Assembly: GCA_032718475.1 (NCBI GenBank) | Contig: JAUCBJ010007098.1 | Location: forward strand, 1-64,000 | Reading direction: 5' to 3' | DNA from: Nemertoderma westbladi | Lineage: Eukaryota > Xenacoelomorpha > Nemertodermatida > Nemertodermatidae | Length of the DNA: 64,000 nt | Shown: positions 20,122 through 34,904 of the stretch, piece after piece | Numbering within the stretch: the first letter of the stretch is position 1 | How the letters are laid out: each line of letters opens with the position of its first letter | The notes under the pieces: model-generated | The model's input: only the letters and a program-made list of their open reading frames with translations | Told to the model about the DNA's origin: nothing | The model's database searches: none | Translations under genes and position numbers: made by a program

Positions 20122-23100
20122 GTAAACCTGCCAGCGATCTTGTTCTATGATCAACCTGCCAGCGATCTTGTTCTATGATCAACATGCCCGCGATCTTGTT
20201 CCATGATCAACCTGCCAGCGATATTGTTCTATGATAAACCTGCACACGATCTTGTTCTATGATCAACCTGCCCGCGATCTTGTTCTATGATCAACCTGCC
20301 CGCGATCTTGTTCTATGATCAACCTGCGCACGATCTTATTCTATGATCAACCTGGCCGTGATCTTGTTCTATGATCAAAGTGCCCGTGATCTTGTTCTAT
20401 GATCAACCTGCCAGCGATCTTGTTCTATGATCAACATGCCCGCGATCTTGTTCTATGATCAACCTGCCAGCGATCTTGTTCTATGATCAACCTGCGCACG
20501 ATCTTGTTCTATGATCAACCTGGCCGTGATCTTGTTCTATGATCAACCTGTGCACGATCTTGTTCTATGATCAACCTGCCCGTGATATTTTTCTATGATC
20601 AACCTGCGCTCGATCTTGTTCTATGATCAACCTGCCCGTGATATTGTTCTATGATCAACCTGCACACGATCTTGTTCTATGATCAACCTGCCCGTGATAT
20701 TGTTCTATGATCAACCTGATCACGATCTTGTTCTATGATCAACCTGCGCACGATCTTGTTCTATGATCAACCTGCCCGCGATCTTGTTCAATGATCAACC
20801 TGCCAGCGATCTTGTTCTATGATCAACCTGGCCGTGATCTTGTTCTATGATCAACCTGACCGCGATCTTGTTCCATGATCAACCTGCCAGCGATCTTGTT
20901 CTATGATCAACCTGCCAGCGATCTTGTTCTATGATCAACCTGCCCGCGATCTTGTTCTATGATCAACCTGCCAGCGATCTTGTTCTATGATCAACCTGCG
21001 CACGATCTTGTTCTATGATCAACCTTCCCGCGATCTTGTTATATGATCAACCTGCCCGCGATAATGTTCTATGATCAACCTGCGCACGATCTTGTTCTAT
21101 GATCAACCTGCCAGCGATCTTGTTCTATGATCAACCTTCCCGCGTTCTTGTTCTATTTTCAACTTGCGCACGATCTTGTTCTATGATCAACCTGCCCGCG
21201 ATCTTGTTCTATGATCACCCTGCCGCGATCTTTTTCTATGATCAACCTGCCCGCGATCTTGTTCTATGATCACCCTGCCGCGATCTTTTTCTATGATCAA
21301 CCAGCCAGCGACCTTGTTCTATGATTAACTTGGCTGCGATCTTGTTCTATGATCAACCTGCCAGCGACCTTGTTCTATGATTAACTTGGCTGCGATCTTG
21401 TTCTATGATCAACCTGCCAGCGATCTTGCTCTATGATCAACCTGCGCACGATCTTGTTCTATGATCAACCTGGCCGCGATATTGTTCTATGATCAACCTG
21501 CCAGCGACCTTGTTCTATGATTAACTTGGCTGCGATCTTGTTCTGTGATCAACCTGCCAGCGATCTTGCTCTATGATCAACCTGCGCACGATCTTGTTCT
21601 ATGATCAACCTGGCCGCGATATTGTTCTATGATCAACCTGCCAGCGACCTTGTTTTATGATCAACCTGCCCGCGATCTTGTTCTATGATCAACCTGCCCG
21701 CGATCTTGTTCTATGATCAACCAGCCAGCGATATTGTTCTATGATTAACTTGGCTGCGATCCTGTTCTATGATCAACCTGCCAGCGACCTTGTTCTATTA
21801 TCAACCTGCCCGCGATCTTGTTCTATGATCAACCTGCCCGCGATCTTGTTCTATGATCAACCAGCCAGCGATATTGTTCTATGATTAACTTGGCTGCGAT
21901 CTTGTTCTATGATCAACCTGCCAGCGACCTTGTTCTATGATCAACCTGCCCGCGATCTTGTTCTATGATCAACCTGTCCGCGATCTTGTTATATGATCAA
22001 CCAGCCAGCGGTATTGTTCTATGATTAACTTGGCTGCGATCTTGTTCTATGATTAACCTGCCAGCGATCTTGCTCTATGATCAACCTGCGCACGACCTTG
22101 TTCTATGATCAACCTGGCCGCGATATTGTTCTATTATCAACCTGCCAGCGACCTTGTTCTATGATTAACTTGGCTGCGATCTTGTTCTATGATCAACCTG
22201 CCAGCGATCTTGCTCTATGATCAACCTGCGCACGATCTTGTTCTATGATCAACCTGGCCGCGATATTGTTCTATGATCAACCTGCCAGCGACTTTGTTCT
22301 ATGATTAACTTACTGCGATATTGTTCTATGATCAACCTGCCCGCGATATTGTTCTATGATCAACCTGCCAGCGACCTTGTTCTATGATCAACCTGCCCGT
22401 CATCTTGTTCTATGATCAACCTGCCCGCGATCTTGTTCTATGATCAACCTGCCAGCGACCTTGTTCTATGATTAACTTGGCTGCGATCTTGTTCTATGAT
22501 CAAGCTGCCAGCGATCTTGCTCTATGATCAACCTGCTACTATCTTGTTCTATGATCAACCTGGCCGCGATCTTGTTCTATGATCAACATGCCCACGATCT
22601 TGTTCTATGATCAACCTGCCCGCGATATTGTTCTATGATCAACCTGCCCGCGATATTGTTCTATGATCAACCTGCCAGCGACCTTGTTCTATGATCAACC
22701 TGCCCGTCATCTTGTTCTATGATCAACCTGCACACGATCTTGTTCTATGATCAACATGTCAGCGATCTTGTTCTATGATCAACCTGGCCGTGATCTTGTT
22801 CTATGATCACCCTGCCGCGATCTTTTTCTATGATCAACCTGCCCGCGCTCTTGTTCTATGATCAACCTGCCAGCGATCTTGCTCTATGATCAACCTGCGC
22901 ACGATCTTGTTCTATGATCAACCTGGCCGTGATCTTGCTCTATGATAAACCTGCCCGCGATCTTGTTCTATGATCAACCTGCTTACGATCTTGTTCTATG
23001 ATCAACCTGCGCACGATCTTGTTCTATGATCAACCTGGCCGTGATCTTGTTCTATGATCAACCTGCCCGCGATATTGTTCTATGATTAACTTGGCCGCGA

Positions 23101-26100
23101 TCTTGTTCTATGATCAACCTGCGCACGATCTTGTTCTATGATCAACCTGCGCACGATCTTGTTCTATGATCAACCTGGCCGTGATCTTGTTCTATGTTCA
23201 ACATGCCCGCGATCTTGTTCTATGATCAACCTTCGCACGATCTTGTTCTATGATCAACCTGCCAGCGATCTTGTTCTATGATCAACCTGCATGCGATCTT
23301 GTTCTATGATCAACCTGCGCTTGATCTTGTTCTATGATCAACCTGGCCGTGATCTTGTTCTATGATCAACCTGCCCGCGATATTGTTATATTATTAACTT
23401 GGCTGCGATCTTGTTCTATGATCAACCTGCGCACGATCTTGTTCTATGATCAACCTGCCTGTGATCTTGTTCTATGATCAACCTGCACACGATCTTGTTC
23501 TATGATCAACATGCCCGCGATCTTGTTCTATGATCAACCTTCGCACGATCTTGTTCTATGATCAACCTGCCAGCGATCTTGTTCTATGATCAACCTGCAT
23601 GCTATCTTTTTCTATGATCAACCTGCTCACAATCTTGTTCTATGATCAACCTGCCAGCGATCTTGTTCTATGATCAACATGCCCGCGATATTGTTCTATT
23701 ATTAACTTGGCTGCGATCTTGTTCTATGATCAACCTGCCAGCGACCTTGTTCTATGATCAACCTGCGCACGATCTTTTTCTATGACGAACCTTCCCGTGA
23801 TCTTTTTCTATGATCAACCTGCCCACGATCTTGTTCTATGATCAACCTGCCAGCGATCTTGTTCTATGATCAACATTCCCGCGATCTTGTTCTATGATCA
23901 ACCTGCGCACGATCTTGTTCTATGATCAACCGGGCCGTGATCTTGTTCTATGATCAACCTGCCCGTGATATTGTTCTATGATCTACCTGCACACGATCTT
24001 GTTCTATGATCAACCTGCCTGTGATATTATTCTATGATCAACCTGCGCACGATCTTGTTCTATGATCAACCTACCCGCGATCTTGTTCAATGATCAACCT
24101 GCCAGCGATCTTGTTCTATGATCAACCTGCCAGCGATCTTGTTATATGATCAACCTGGCCGTGATCTTGTTCTATGATCAACCTGACCGTGATATTATTC
24201 TATGATCAACCTGCGCATGATCTTGTTCTATGATCAACCTGCCAGCGATCGTGTTCTATGATCAACCTGCCCGCGATCTTGTTCTATGATCAACCTGCCA
24301 GCGATCTTGTTCTATGATCAACCTGCCGGCGATCTTGTTCTATGATCAACCTGCGCACGATCTTGTTCTATGATCAACCTGCCAGTGATCTTGTTCTATG
24401 ATCAACCTTCCCGCGATCTTGTTCTATTTTCAACTTGCGCACGATCTTGTTCTATGATCAACATACCCGCGATATTGTTCTATGATCACCCTGCTGTGAT
24501 CTTTTTCTATGATCAACCTGCCCGCGATCTTGTTCTATGATCAACCTGCCAGCGATCTTGTTCTATGATCAACCTGCCAGCGTTATTGTTCTATGATCAA
24601 CCTGGCCGTGATCTCGTTCTATGATCAACCTGGCCATGATCTTGTTCTATGATCAACCTGCCCGCGATATTGTTCTATGATTAACTTGGCTGCGATCTTG
24701 TTCTATGATCAACCTGCGCACGATCTTGTTCTATGATCAACCTGCCCGCGATCTTGTTCTATGATCAACCTGGCCATGATCTTGTTCTATGATCAACCTG
24801 CCCGCGATCTTGTTATATGATCAACCTGCGCACGATCTTGTTCTATGATCAACCTGCGTACGATCTTGTTCTATGATTACTTTGGCCGCGATCTTGTTCT
24901 ATGATTACTTTGGCCGCGATCTTGTTCTATGATCAACCTGCGCACGATCTTGTTCTATTATCAACCTGCCCGCGATCTTGTTCTATGATCAACCTGCACA
25001 CATGATCAACCTGCCCGCGATCTTGTTCTATGATCAACCTGCGCACGATCTTGTTCTATGGTCAACCTGGCCGTCATCTTGTTCTATGATCAACCTGGCC
25101 GTGATCTTGTTCTATGATCAACCTGCACACGATCTTGTTCTATGATCGACCTGCGCACGATCTTGTTCTAAGATCAACCTGCACACGATCTTGTTCTATG
25201 ATCAACCTGCGCACGATCTTGTTCTATGATCAACCTGGCCGTGATCTTGTTCTATGCTCAACCTGCCCGCGATCTTGTTATATGATCAACCTGCACACGA
25301 TCTTGTTCTATGATCAACCTGCGCACGATCTTGTTCTATAATCAACCTGGCCGTGATCTGGTTCTATGATCAACCTGCCCGCGATCTTGTTATATGATCA
25401 ACCTGCACACGATCTTGTTCTATGATCAACCTGCGTACGATCTTGTTCTATGATTACTTTGGCCGCGATCTTGTTCTATGATCAACCTGCGCACGATCTT
25501 GTTCTATGATCAACCTGCCCGCGATCTTGTTCTATGATCAACCTGCCCGCGATCTTGTTCTATGATCAACCTGCCCGCGATCTTGTTCTATGATCAACCT
25601 GCACACATTATCAACCTGCCCGCGATATTGTTCTATGATCAACCTGCGTACGATCTTGTTCTATGATCAACCTGCCCGCGATCTTGTTCTATGATCAACC
25701 TGCCTGCGATCTTGTTCTATGATCAACCTGCCAGCGATCTTGTTCTATGATCACCCTGCCACGATCTTTTTCTATGATCAACCTGCCCGCGATCTTGTTC
25801 TATGATCAACCTGCCAGCGATCTTGTTCTATGATCAACCTGCCAGCGATATTGTTCTATAATCAACCTGGCCGTGATCTTGTTCTATGATCAACCTGACC
25901 ATGATCTTGTTCTATGATCAACCTGTGCATAATCTTGTTCTATGATCAACCTGCCAGCGATCTTGTTCTATGATCAACCTGCCCGCGATCTTGTTCTATG
26001 ATCTACCTGTGAGCGATCTTGTTATATGATCAACCTACCAGTGATCTTGTTCTATGATCAACCTGTCAGCGATCTTGTTCTATGATCAACCTGCCCGCGA

Positions 26101-28133
26101 TCTTGTTCTATGATCAAGCTGGCCGTGATCATGTTCTAGGATCAACCTGACCGTGATCTTGTTTTATGATCAACCTGCTCACGATATTGTTCTGTGATCA
26201 ACCTGTGTACGATCTTGTTCTATGATTAACTTGGCCGCAATCTTGTTCCATGATCAACCTGCACACGATCTTGTTCTATGATCAACCTGCCAGCGATATT
26301 GTTCTATAATCAACCTGGCCGTGATCTTGTTCTATGATCAACCTGACCATGATTTTGTTCTATGATCAACCTGTGCATAATCTTGTTCTATGATCAACCT
26401 GCCAGCGATCTTGTTCTATGATCAACCTGCCCGCGATCTTGTTCTATGATCTACCTGTGAGCGATCTTGTTATATGATCAACCTGCCATTGATCTTGTTC
26501 TATGATCAACCTGTCAGCGATCTTGTTCTATGATCAACCTGCCCGCGATCTTGTTCTATGATCAAGCTGGCCGTGATCATGTTCTAGGATCAACCTGACC
26601 GTGATCTTGTTCTATGATCAACCTGCGCACGATATTGTTCTGTGATCAACCTGTGTACGATCTTGTTCTATGATTAACTTGGCCGCAATCTTGTTCCATG
26701 ATCAACCTGCACACGATCTTGTTCTATGATCAACCTGCCCGTGATATTGTTCTATGATGTACCTGTGCACGATTTTGTTCTATGATCAACCTGCGCACGA
26801 TCTTGTTCTTTGATCAACCTGCCCATGATATTGTTCTATGATGTACCTGTGCACGATCTTGTTCTATGATCAACCTGCCCGTGATATTGTTCTATGATCA
26901 ACCTGCTTATGATCTTGTTCTATATTCAACCTGCCCGTGATATTGTTCTATGATCAACTTTCGCACGATCTTGTTCTATGATCAGCCTGCCCGCGATCTT
27001 GTTCTATGATCAACCTGCGCGTGATCTTGTTCTATGATCAGCCTGCCCGTGATCGTGTTCTATGATCAACCTGCGCATGATCTTGTTCTATGATCAACCT
27101 GCCCGTGATCTTATTCTATGATCAACTTTCGCACGATCTTGTTCTATGATCAGCCTGCCCGCGATCTTGTTCTATGATCAACCTGACCGCATTCTTGTTC
27201 TCTGATCAACCTGCCAGCGATCTTGTTCTACGATCAACCTGGCCGTGATCTTGTTCTATGACCAAACTGCCCGCGATCTTGTTCTATGATCAACCTGCGC
27301 ATGATCTTGGTCTATGATAAACCTGCATTCGATCTTGTTCCATGATCAACCTGCGCATGATCTTGTTCTATGATCAACCTGCCAGTGATCTTGTTCTATG
27401 ATCAACCTTCCCACGATCTTGTTCTATTATCAACTTGCGCATGATCTTGTTCTATGATCAACATACCCGCGATATTGTTCTATGATCAACCTGCCCGCGA
27501 TCTTGTTCTATGATCAACCTGCCAGCGATCTTGTTCTATGATCAACCTGCCAGCGACCGTCCGTGTTCCTATGATCACCCTGCCGCGATATTTTTCTATG
27601 ATCAACCTGCCCGCGATATTGTTCTATGATCACCCTGCCGCGATCTTTTTCTATGATCAACCTGCGCACGATCTTGTTCTATGATCAACCTGGCCGTGAT
27701 CTTGTTCTATGATCAACCTGACCGTGATCTTGTTCTATGATCAACTTGCGCATGATCTTGTTCTATGATCAATCTGCCAGCAATCTTGTTCTATGATCAA
27801 CCTGCACATGATCTTGTTCTATGATCAACCTGCCCGCGAACTTGTTCTATGATCAACCTGCCAGCGATCTTGTTATATGATCAACCTGCCAGCGAACTTG
27901 TTCTATGATCAACCTGCCAGCGATCTTGTTCTATGATCAGCCTGCCCGCAATCTTGTTCTATTATCAACCTGGCCGTGATCTTGTTCTATGATCAACCTG
28001 ACTGTGATCTTGTTCTATGATCAAACTGCCCGCGATCATTTTCTGTGATCAACCTGGCCCTAATTTTGTTCTATGATCAACCTGCCAGCGATCTTGTTCT
28101 ATGATCAACCTTCCCGTGATCTTGTTCTATGAC
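20122..28133. repeat. 28-bp satellite array, ~286 copies, 8 kb
   Basis: The unit starts GATCAACCTG, then has a variable six-base core (CCCGCG, CCAGCG, GCACAC, GGCCGTG and others). It finishes with ATCTTGTTCTAT. The two constant parts hardly change, while the core alternates between a limited set of versions. Longer blocks recur, for example around 21300-22300, and a near-identical ~400-bp pair lies at about 25840-26240 and 26290-26690. Each unit carries two GATC words. The array is uninterrupted and non-coding; the 75-codon frame at 25114-25341 is a repeat artefact. Confidence 0.97.
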
Positions 28134-28634
28134 AGTCGACTGGCGAGACGAAGAGCGTGGTCAGCCATAACCTGACCACATTCCCGAAACGTCTGCTGAG
28201 AAAGACATGATACAGATTGTTTTGGAGAATTACTGATTGCAAACTGCAGAGGTGTTTTGTTGCGGGGCCGGACCGATATTCAGTAGTGACGTGGTTGCCA
28301 CCCGATACAGTACATGTAGGCCTACGCACAGTATAAATGTATCCGTTTGTCGATAGACATTGGAGGTTCATCCAATAATAACGAAATTTTTTCTTCCGAT
28401 CATCCTTGGAAGAATTGAAGGATCTTAATGATCTTATTCGATTTAATTTTGAAAATCTATTTTAAATATGTTCACATATATTCTATTGTAACTACTACGT
28501 TATGTTCATAATATTTGAACTACAGTACTGTAACATTCAGATCTAAAATTTATTAAAAATTGCGTGACTTCATCAGCAATAAGACACATTCTGATAAGTG
28601 GAACTATGTTTGGGACATGGGATCACTATTAATA
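28134..28634. other. Non-coding gap after the satellite
   Basis: An 88-codon minus-strand frame (28105-28371) begins outside the array and ends inside it, and shows no domain, so it is not called. I see nothing else. Confidence 0.4.
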
Positions 28635-29559
28635 TACACCATGTCATGGAATATAGTGTCGTTATTCAGGTACCTGCCCCCCACCACCCCCCCCCCCCCC
28701 CCCAAATATTTCTACAAATCTTGAGATTGCATGAAATTTGAAACAGAGATAGTTTCACCTCCCTCCTTGCTGGGTGAGCCAGAATTTTTATTTTTGCTTT
28801 CAATCTTTAGCTACAAGCGTTTAAATAAAGTGTCTCCAGCGATATTACACCAGTTACACCGCAGTTATTCTTCTACCTTGTACAGTAGCTGTTTGTTAGT
28901 ACCAATGGAAAGCTGGCCATGCAAGGATTCCAAATATGTATCATAATCTGAATTTGGTCGTAAAATAGCTGAGATATGAGCGTTCAAATGTTGCATGATT
29001 TAGCATTTGCTCGAGGCTATTTTATTCTATTTAATTAATAATCCATGTTCTAGAACACTTTGTTTATATAAGAATAGCTACGCAATAGTATGATTACAGT
29101 GTTATTGCATTGTTGCCCAGCTAGATATGGGATAAACAACATGTTCTAGAATATGGTGTATTTTTTTAATCGAATAAAATAACCTTGCGCAGGTGTAAAA
29201 CCATGCAACTTGAGAATGCCCATATCTCTGCTGTTTTACGACGAAATTCAGATTGTGATACATATTTGGAATCCTTGCATGGCCAGCTTTCTGTCAATAC
29301 AACAAATCGCTATAAGGTTGAAGAATAACTGCGGTGTAACTGGCGCAATACCGACGGAGACACCTTTTTCAAACGCTTGTAGCTAAAGAATGAAAGCAAA
29401 AATAAAAATTCTGCTCACCCAGCAAGGAGGAGGGAGGTGAAACTATCTCTGTTTCAAATTTCATGCAATCTCATTAAGATTTGTAGAAAAATTGGGTGGG
29501 GGGGGGGGGGGGGGGTCCAGGTACCTGAATAACGACACTATATTCCAGGACATGGTGTA
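28635..29559. mobile_element. Foldback element (~925 bp, arms of ~450 bp) with poly(C)/poly(G) in the arms
   Basis: The outer end TACACCATGTC (28635) is mirrored by GACATGGTGTA (29559). The reverse complement continues through the whole element: the poly(C) run 28687-28703 faces the poly(G) run 29498-29515, and words such as AACAGAGATAGTTTCACCTC face their complement. Arms of about 450 bp with modest divergence meet near 29090-29110. There is no coding frame, so this is a typical foldback/MITE layout. The family is not identified. Confidence 0.88.
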
Positions 29560-29633
29560 GTTAGTACCGTAGGTCTACGCATATCCATATATTTCCTTGG
29601 CGAACTAAAATAAAATAAAATCTTAGCTATTAT

Positions 29634-29800
29634 TAAGGGAAATGACATGGTTACAGTAGCACGTTATTCTAACCAAAACAATAAACAGAGAGGCATTTAA
29701 CTCAGGTTAAGGTTTCATTTTAGCTCTTAATTATCATTTATTTGCGTACAATTTTCCCCTGTAGAGGGTACAATTTTGATTGCGTCAAAGTCCCCCCCTC
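29634..29800 (-). mobile_element. MITE family 1, reverse, 5'-truncated
   Basis: Contains GGTTACAGTAGCACGTTATT, TAACCAAAACAATAAAC, AATTTTCCCCTG and TTTTGATTGCGTCAAAGTCC in family order. The part equivalent to the opposite end is missing. It separates the complete foldback element from its partial copy. Confidence 0.7.
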
Positions 29801-29894
29801 AATATCTGCCAAAAACCGTCTCGGTTTTTGTTACAATTGAAGATAGCGCATTATGTAGTTCCACCAATTCAATTACGGTGTGTAATAGCTGACA

Positions 29895-30503
29895 AGTGTG
29901 CTGTGAATTTCTGGAACATTTTTTAAATGTATGAATAGCTACATAATAGCATGTTTTGTTTTATTAAAGATGTAATGCATTGTTGTCCAGCTACCTATTT
30001 GGATAAACAAAATATTCCAGATTATGATGCATTTATTAAATCGAATAAAATAGCATCGCGCAGGTGCAAAACCATGCAACATTTGAACGCCCTTATCTCA
30101 GCTATTTTTCTCCGAAATTTAAATTGTGTTACATATTTGGAATCCTTGCATGACCAGCATTCCATTGGTACCAACAAACAGCTATAAGGTAGAGGAATAA
30201 CTGCGGTGTAACTGGTGTAATATCGCTGGAGACACTTTTTTTTATACACTTGTAGCTAAAGATTGAAATCAAAAATAAAAATTCTGGCTCACCCAGTCAT
30301 CGGGAGGTGAAACTATCTCTGTTTCAAATTTCATGCAATCCTATTAAGATTTGTAGAAAAATTAGGGGGGGGGGGGGGGGGGGGGGAGGAGGTCACTGAA
30401 TTACGACACTATATTCTGGGACATGGTGTATAGGGGGGGGGGGGGGGGGGGGGGGGTGTCACTGAATTACGACACTATATTCTGGGACATGGTGTAGGCC
30501 TAC
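29895..30503. mobile_element. Partial foldback element copy with duplicated terminus
   Basis: Matches the centre and right arm of 28635-29559 (GATTTGTAGAAAAATT, ACTGCGGTGTAACTGG and others). The terminal segment, a poly(G) run plus a block ending GGGACATGGTGTA, is present twice: the runs at 30365-30386 and 30433-30456 are each followed by the same ~40 bp. The left arm is absent. Small open frames here are shadows. Confidence 0.82.
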
Positions 30504-33500
30504 GAGTTTTTTTTTTCGCTCCGTCCAATAAGAAGTCAGCTATGGGTTAGATTTCAAATTGTTGTTAACACCACTATGAAGCATCCTAGGGCCGGTGTAC
30601 TGTGTGTATGTAGTAGGCCTCTAACAGTATGAAGATGTTTTGTTGTATTTGATCGATGTTTTAGTATATAAGCGATATGTTTTTGATATTACTCAATTGA
30701 ATTCGCATCTATTATTACCATATGATTTTTAGATGTAGATTTACAAACGTTCTATATATTTACCGTTTGTATTTCACCCATGTGAAGAATACCAGAATTT
30801 CACTGGAATTTTATATATGAAGATTTTTATTTTTTTTAATTAATCTTTAGTAAGTGTTTTATAGCGCTTATTTCTGTCTTATAACCTGTATATATACTAA
30901 TTCGTGTATTGTTTTGGTTAGATTCAGCCCTTCTGTAACCTGTGTTTTTTGTGAAAACCTGGTATTCTTCACATGGGGGTTTAACAGCAAAGTGAAATAT
31001 AACGGCAGAAAGTCTTGTTTTGCGTACATATACAGTACCGGTATTATAAGATACGATATCTTTTATTTTATTTTGATGTATGTTTTGTTGTATATGCGTT
31101 ATGTTTTGTCAAATTAGGGTTTCAATATATATTGAAAAGTAATACAAGTTAGTTAGTATACTACTGAGTATCCAAAACGACTGCAGTCTAACTTCCAGAA
31201 GTTTAACGTGTACCTATTATATACACTATATTTAATAATTATTTCGCTTCATTGTATATATGTTCTTCCTTTCCTATTATGAATGGACATGCTGTGGTTG
31301 ACTTTTAACTCACTCTATATTTCAAATACCATAACCCAGTATAATAACCTACAAATAACACTAACAAGGATGCACGCTGCGAGCGTGTAGGGGTGACATT
31401 TACACATGCATTGCTCCAGGACCAGAGATATATTAAGACGTAGTGAGTGAGTTGGACATATTAATGCCTGTTTGTCTGTTTATCCAATGTAATACAACTG
31501 TATAACGATCATAAAGCGATTTGCTTGTGATATGACGTGTTTCTTGATGAAGGGTGTGGCATAGCTGGCAAACGGACACAACTAGCTCGATTAAATGATT
31601 TAACTCAACCAAGGCGTCTCTATGGCCATCCTTCAATGGCAATTTCTGGTACGGTTGCATGTTAATAGAGCTACACACTCTATTTACGTTCACCAACACA
31701 CACCACACACTGTGTTCGAATATGAGGAAGCACTGTAGAGAGAGAGCGTTGCCAGTTGCCAAGCCGCTATACCATTTGGTAATCTTGATTCCCTACTGAC
31801 TGAATAATAGCGAACATTGCATGCATATGATATGTACCAAGAAATTGCATCGCTAAGCCATGCCTCCGTCCCTTGTACACATCCATTATCAATTACCAGT
31901 ATATTACCTACCGTCAGTGCCGGTATTATACCGATAGAATAGAATAGCAGGTTACTTACACTTACGATTTAGTTGAAAGTGCAATCACATGGACGTGCAG
32001 TCACACTGTTTGCATTAAGAAATAAAATGCCAACTTGAAATAAATATAGCTACTGTTGAGGTAAGCCTAAGCACATGATTCAAGCACAATGAGTTGTCTC
32101 TCTATAACCAATATGGCGGGGCTCTCGAAATGATTATACGTCTTGATTGATTAATAGATGCCGCATGTGGGCATTGTGATGTTTAGTTTAGTTATTTTGT
32201 AACTAAGAGAAACCCATTTTCCTTTCCTTATCATATGTAGGTAGGTATATGCGTGCTTTTATAATCTACAACCAACTTCATCTATCCTTCACATTAGATC
32301 AGACGCCATGATATAAATATTCTGTACCGGATGTGGGTACTGGATAATGTTTAACTAAGTTGCTGAACTAACCAATCTGGGAATAGCCGTATAAGGCTTT
32401 GAGGAGTATGAGATTGCGCACAGTGCTATTCTATTAGTGAGGGCACAGGATTAGTTCTGAACTAACACGAACGCAATGAAGCAACTCCGTAGCATACATG
32501 CAGTGGTGCACCGATTTGAAGCTGACACGTAACTGATTGTGAGATGGGATTTGTGTTTACTGTCATTCTATAGCGGCAGGGGCAGAGCCGGTTCCTATAT
32601 TAGCAGGCAAAGTTATCAGTGCAATGATGATGGTTCTAGCAAGATGGGAGCTACTAACTGCTCAATCCAGTACATAATATTGTCTCCCCCACCCCATATA
32701 CGTGCTCGGGCAGGCCTACTCATTAATTCTACAGTCAAGTAAGTGGGTTGATTTTATTCCTGCGTTGTGATTCGCTCCTATTACGATATTGCTTGTCACA
32801 GAATTCGCAAAAGAATTCTGGGTACAAACAGGTTTTAATGAAACCCGATTTGTTATTACTTATTCAACCATTATCCAATTGTTAGAAGATAACAGCAAGG
32901 ACATGTTGCTAGCAATTCGCTTGCTTTGATTATTAACGCTTATTGCGCAGGAAATTAATATAGGGCAGCTTTTCATGTAATTGTAATAGGCCCTACACTA
33001 ATACACATACTGTAGTAATATATTGTTTATATACCTAATGGTTTACTAATGTAGCAATTTATTTCTACTATAGCTTTCAATCTATATGTGCTGCAGGAAA
33101 CGCATAACATTCCGCTAAATATTTATTTAGAGTCTTTTGTTGGACTTAAAATCCATTTTATTCAGTTCCCCCGTACTTTTCGGCAAAGTTTCAGATCATT
33201 TAAAAAACCCAACCCCCACAGGCCACAATCAGCAATAACAACACCTAAAACAATGCAAGTCCAAGTCCTTCATGTACAGTTAGTTGAGATGCTATGGGGA
33301 CCAAATGTTTCATGACCTCATATCTTATTATAGTTTTAATCCTATATGAATAGTTGCTATTTAATTTATTGGTTTTCATGCCTGTTGACATTTACAGCCG
33401 GATTGCGATCCGTCTGAGAAGGAGAACGAGTTCAAATTCGTTGTATAAACCCGGACGAGGTACTTTACTAGTATAAGAATGTTCCGTTTGATTTTCTCTC

Positions 33501-34904
33501 GGCTTTCGGATTTCTACGCCTACTCATCCTAAACGACCAGGTTAAGCACACACTGCGCCATATCACATTTTACATAATTTAACATTTCTTCCCCGTACTC
33601 TGTTAAAATAGCGCGTTGTGGTTTTTCAACTAATATATCACTTCCTATTATTATTTGAGTATTATAATATAGTTACTTTATTTAAATTATAAGGATACTA
33701 TATCATATTGTATTAATTTATTTACTGTATTATTAAATATATACCGTACAGAAGTTATTTTCTAAATGTTATTGACACTGTAATAAATAGTTTTAAACAC
33801 ACATAACCACTATTGGCTCACTATTATTTTGTGTCACTGGTAGTAGCCCATCTACCGATAATATGAAGGAGACGGTACAACCCCCAACTTACATTTTAGA
33901 TTATAAATTACTGTTGGTTCAAAGGAGGCCCCATTTTGTAAACTGTTATATTGTTTATGTTAGCATAGCACGTGCTTGTCCCACTGCCAATTCCAAATGC
34001 AAGCGAAACCTCAAATGATATCCGTGCTATTATTTGAGGCTGATTAAATGAACTGATGCTATCCATATCACCTCCTGAGTGGCATTCAATGCAATCATTA
34101 GCTTAATGAATTAATCATTCAGCTACCGCGATCATGCTCCTGTTCAAGAATTTAATTAAGTCCTACAACATCAGTTGAAATCAACCCACCTAAATTCCAT
34201 TCAAATTATCATTGTATTTCATGTATGATTTCCACTTGATGAGTTCTTCTCAAACTCATCATATTACCACAATAATTGTTATGAATTCAACGTAATCTTA
34301 TGAACCATTGTTATCCACTTCATTTGAAAGCTATTGTGTAAAGTGGTAGATTACACCATGGCAGGAATACGTAGCTATAGTTCAGTAGTCGTATTATTAT
34401 TATTATAGCGAAGCAATAAATATAGGCATGTAGAGAACCTACTCGTAGCTAATCCGTAGTACATTGGCTGCAGTAACTCGGCGAATATTTTCGAACATCA
34501 AGCGACCTTCATACCATACCAATCTTACTATTCCTTAGTAGGAGGGGATGGAGGCAAGGCGACACTGATATTTCTTCTCCAATAAAGTTTTATCGGGAGA
34601 TGAACTCAACTCAGATGTTTGTAATTTATTTTTATATCCGTCAACGAACCTATCACCGAAAACAATTTTTTAAATTTATCGAAGATCACAGTATTGATAG
34701 GATATATGAAATAACCAAGAGACTGCTAGTTAGTAGCGTCGACAGTTGTAGTTTGTTATGCATAATTGCACCCGTACGTGGGGCCTTCGCGCAGCACGAA
34801 GTAAGCAAAGCATTTAGCATATGGGCACCATTAACGAGTTGTCTGCCGTTAGTCAGAAGTGTTCAACACAATACTCGTCCACCTCTTGTGCCTCGTTGCG
34901 TTCG
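30504..34904. other. 4.4 kb without supported gene
   Basis: AT-rich intergenic DNA. Short frames at 30854-31117, 31433-31762 (minus), 32539-32742, 33088-33315 and the start of 34600-35064 have no recognisable domains or repeats. ATTCTTCACATG words near 30780 and 30966 face each other, hinting at another small inverted-repeat element. No RNA gene was found. Confidence 0.4.

Noticed and set aside
25114..25341. 75-codon frame in the 28-bp satellite
   Set aside because: Repeat artefact.
20122..28133. CRISPR-like array (regular short repeats with variable parts)
   Set aside because: The variable part is only about six bases drawn from a few versions, no spacers exist, and the context is an animal genome. 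It is a satellite.
31433..31762. 109-codon minus-strand frame
   Set aside because: No recognisable domain or repeat relation, and the length is within chance expectation.
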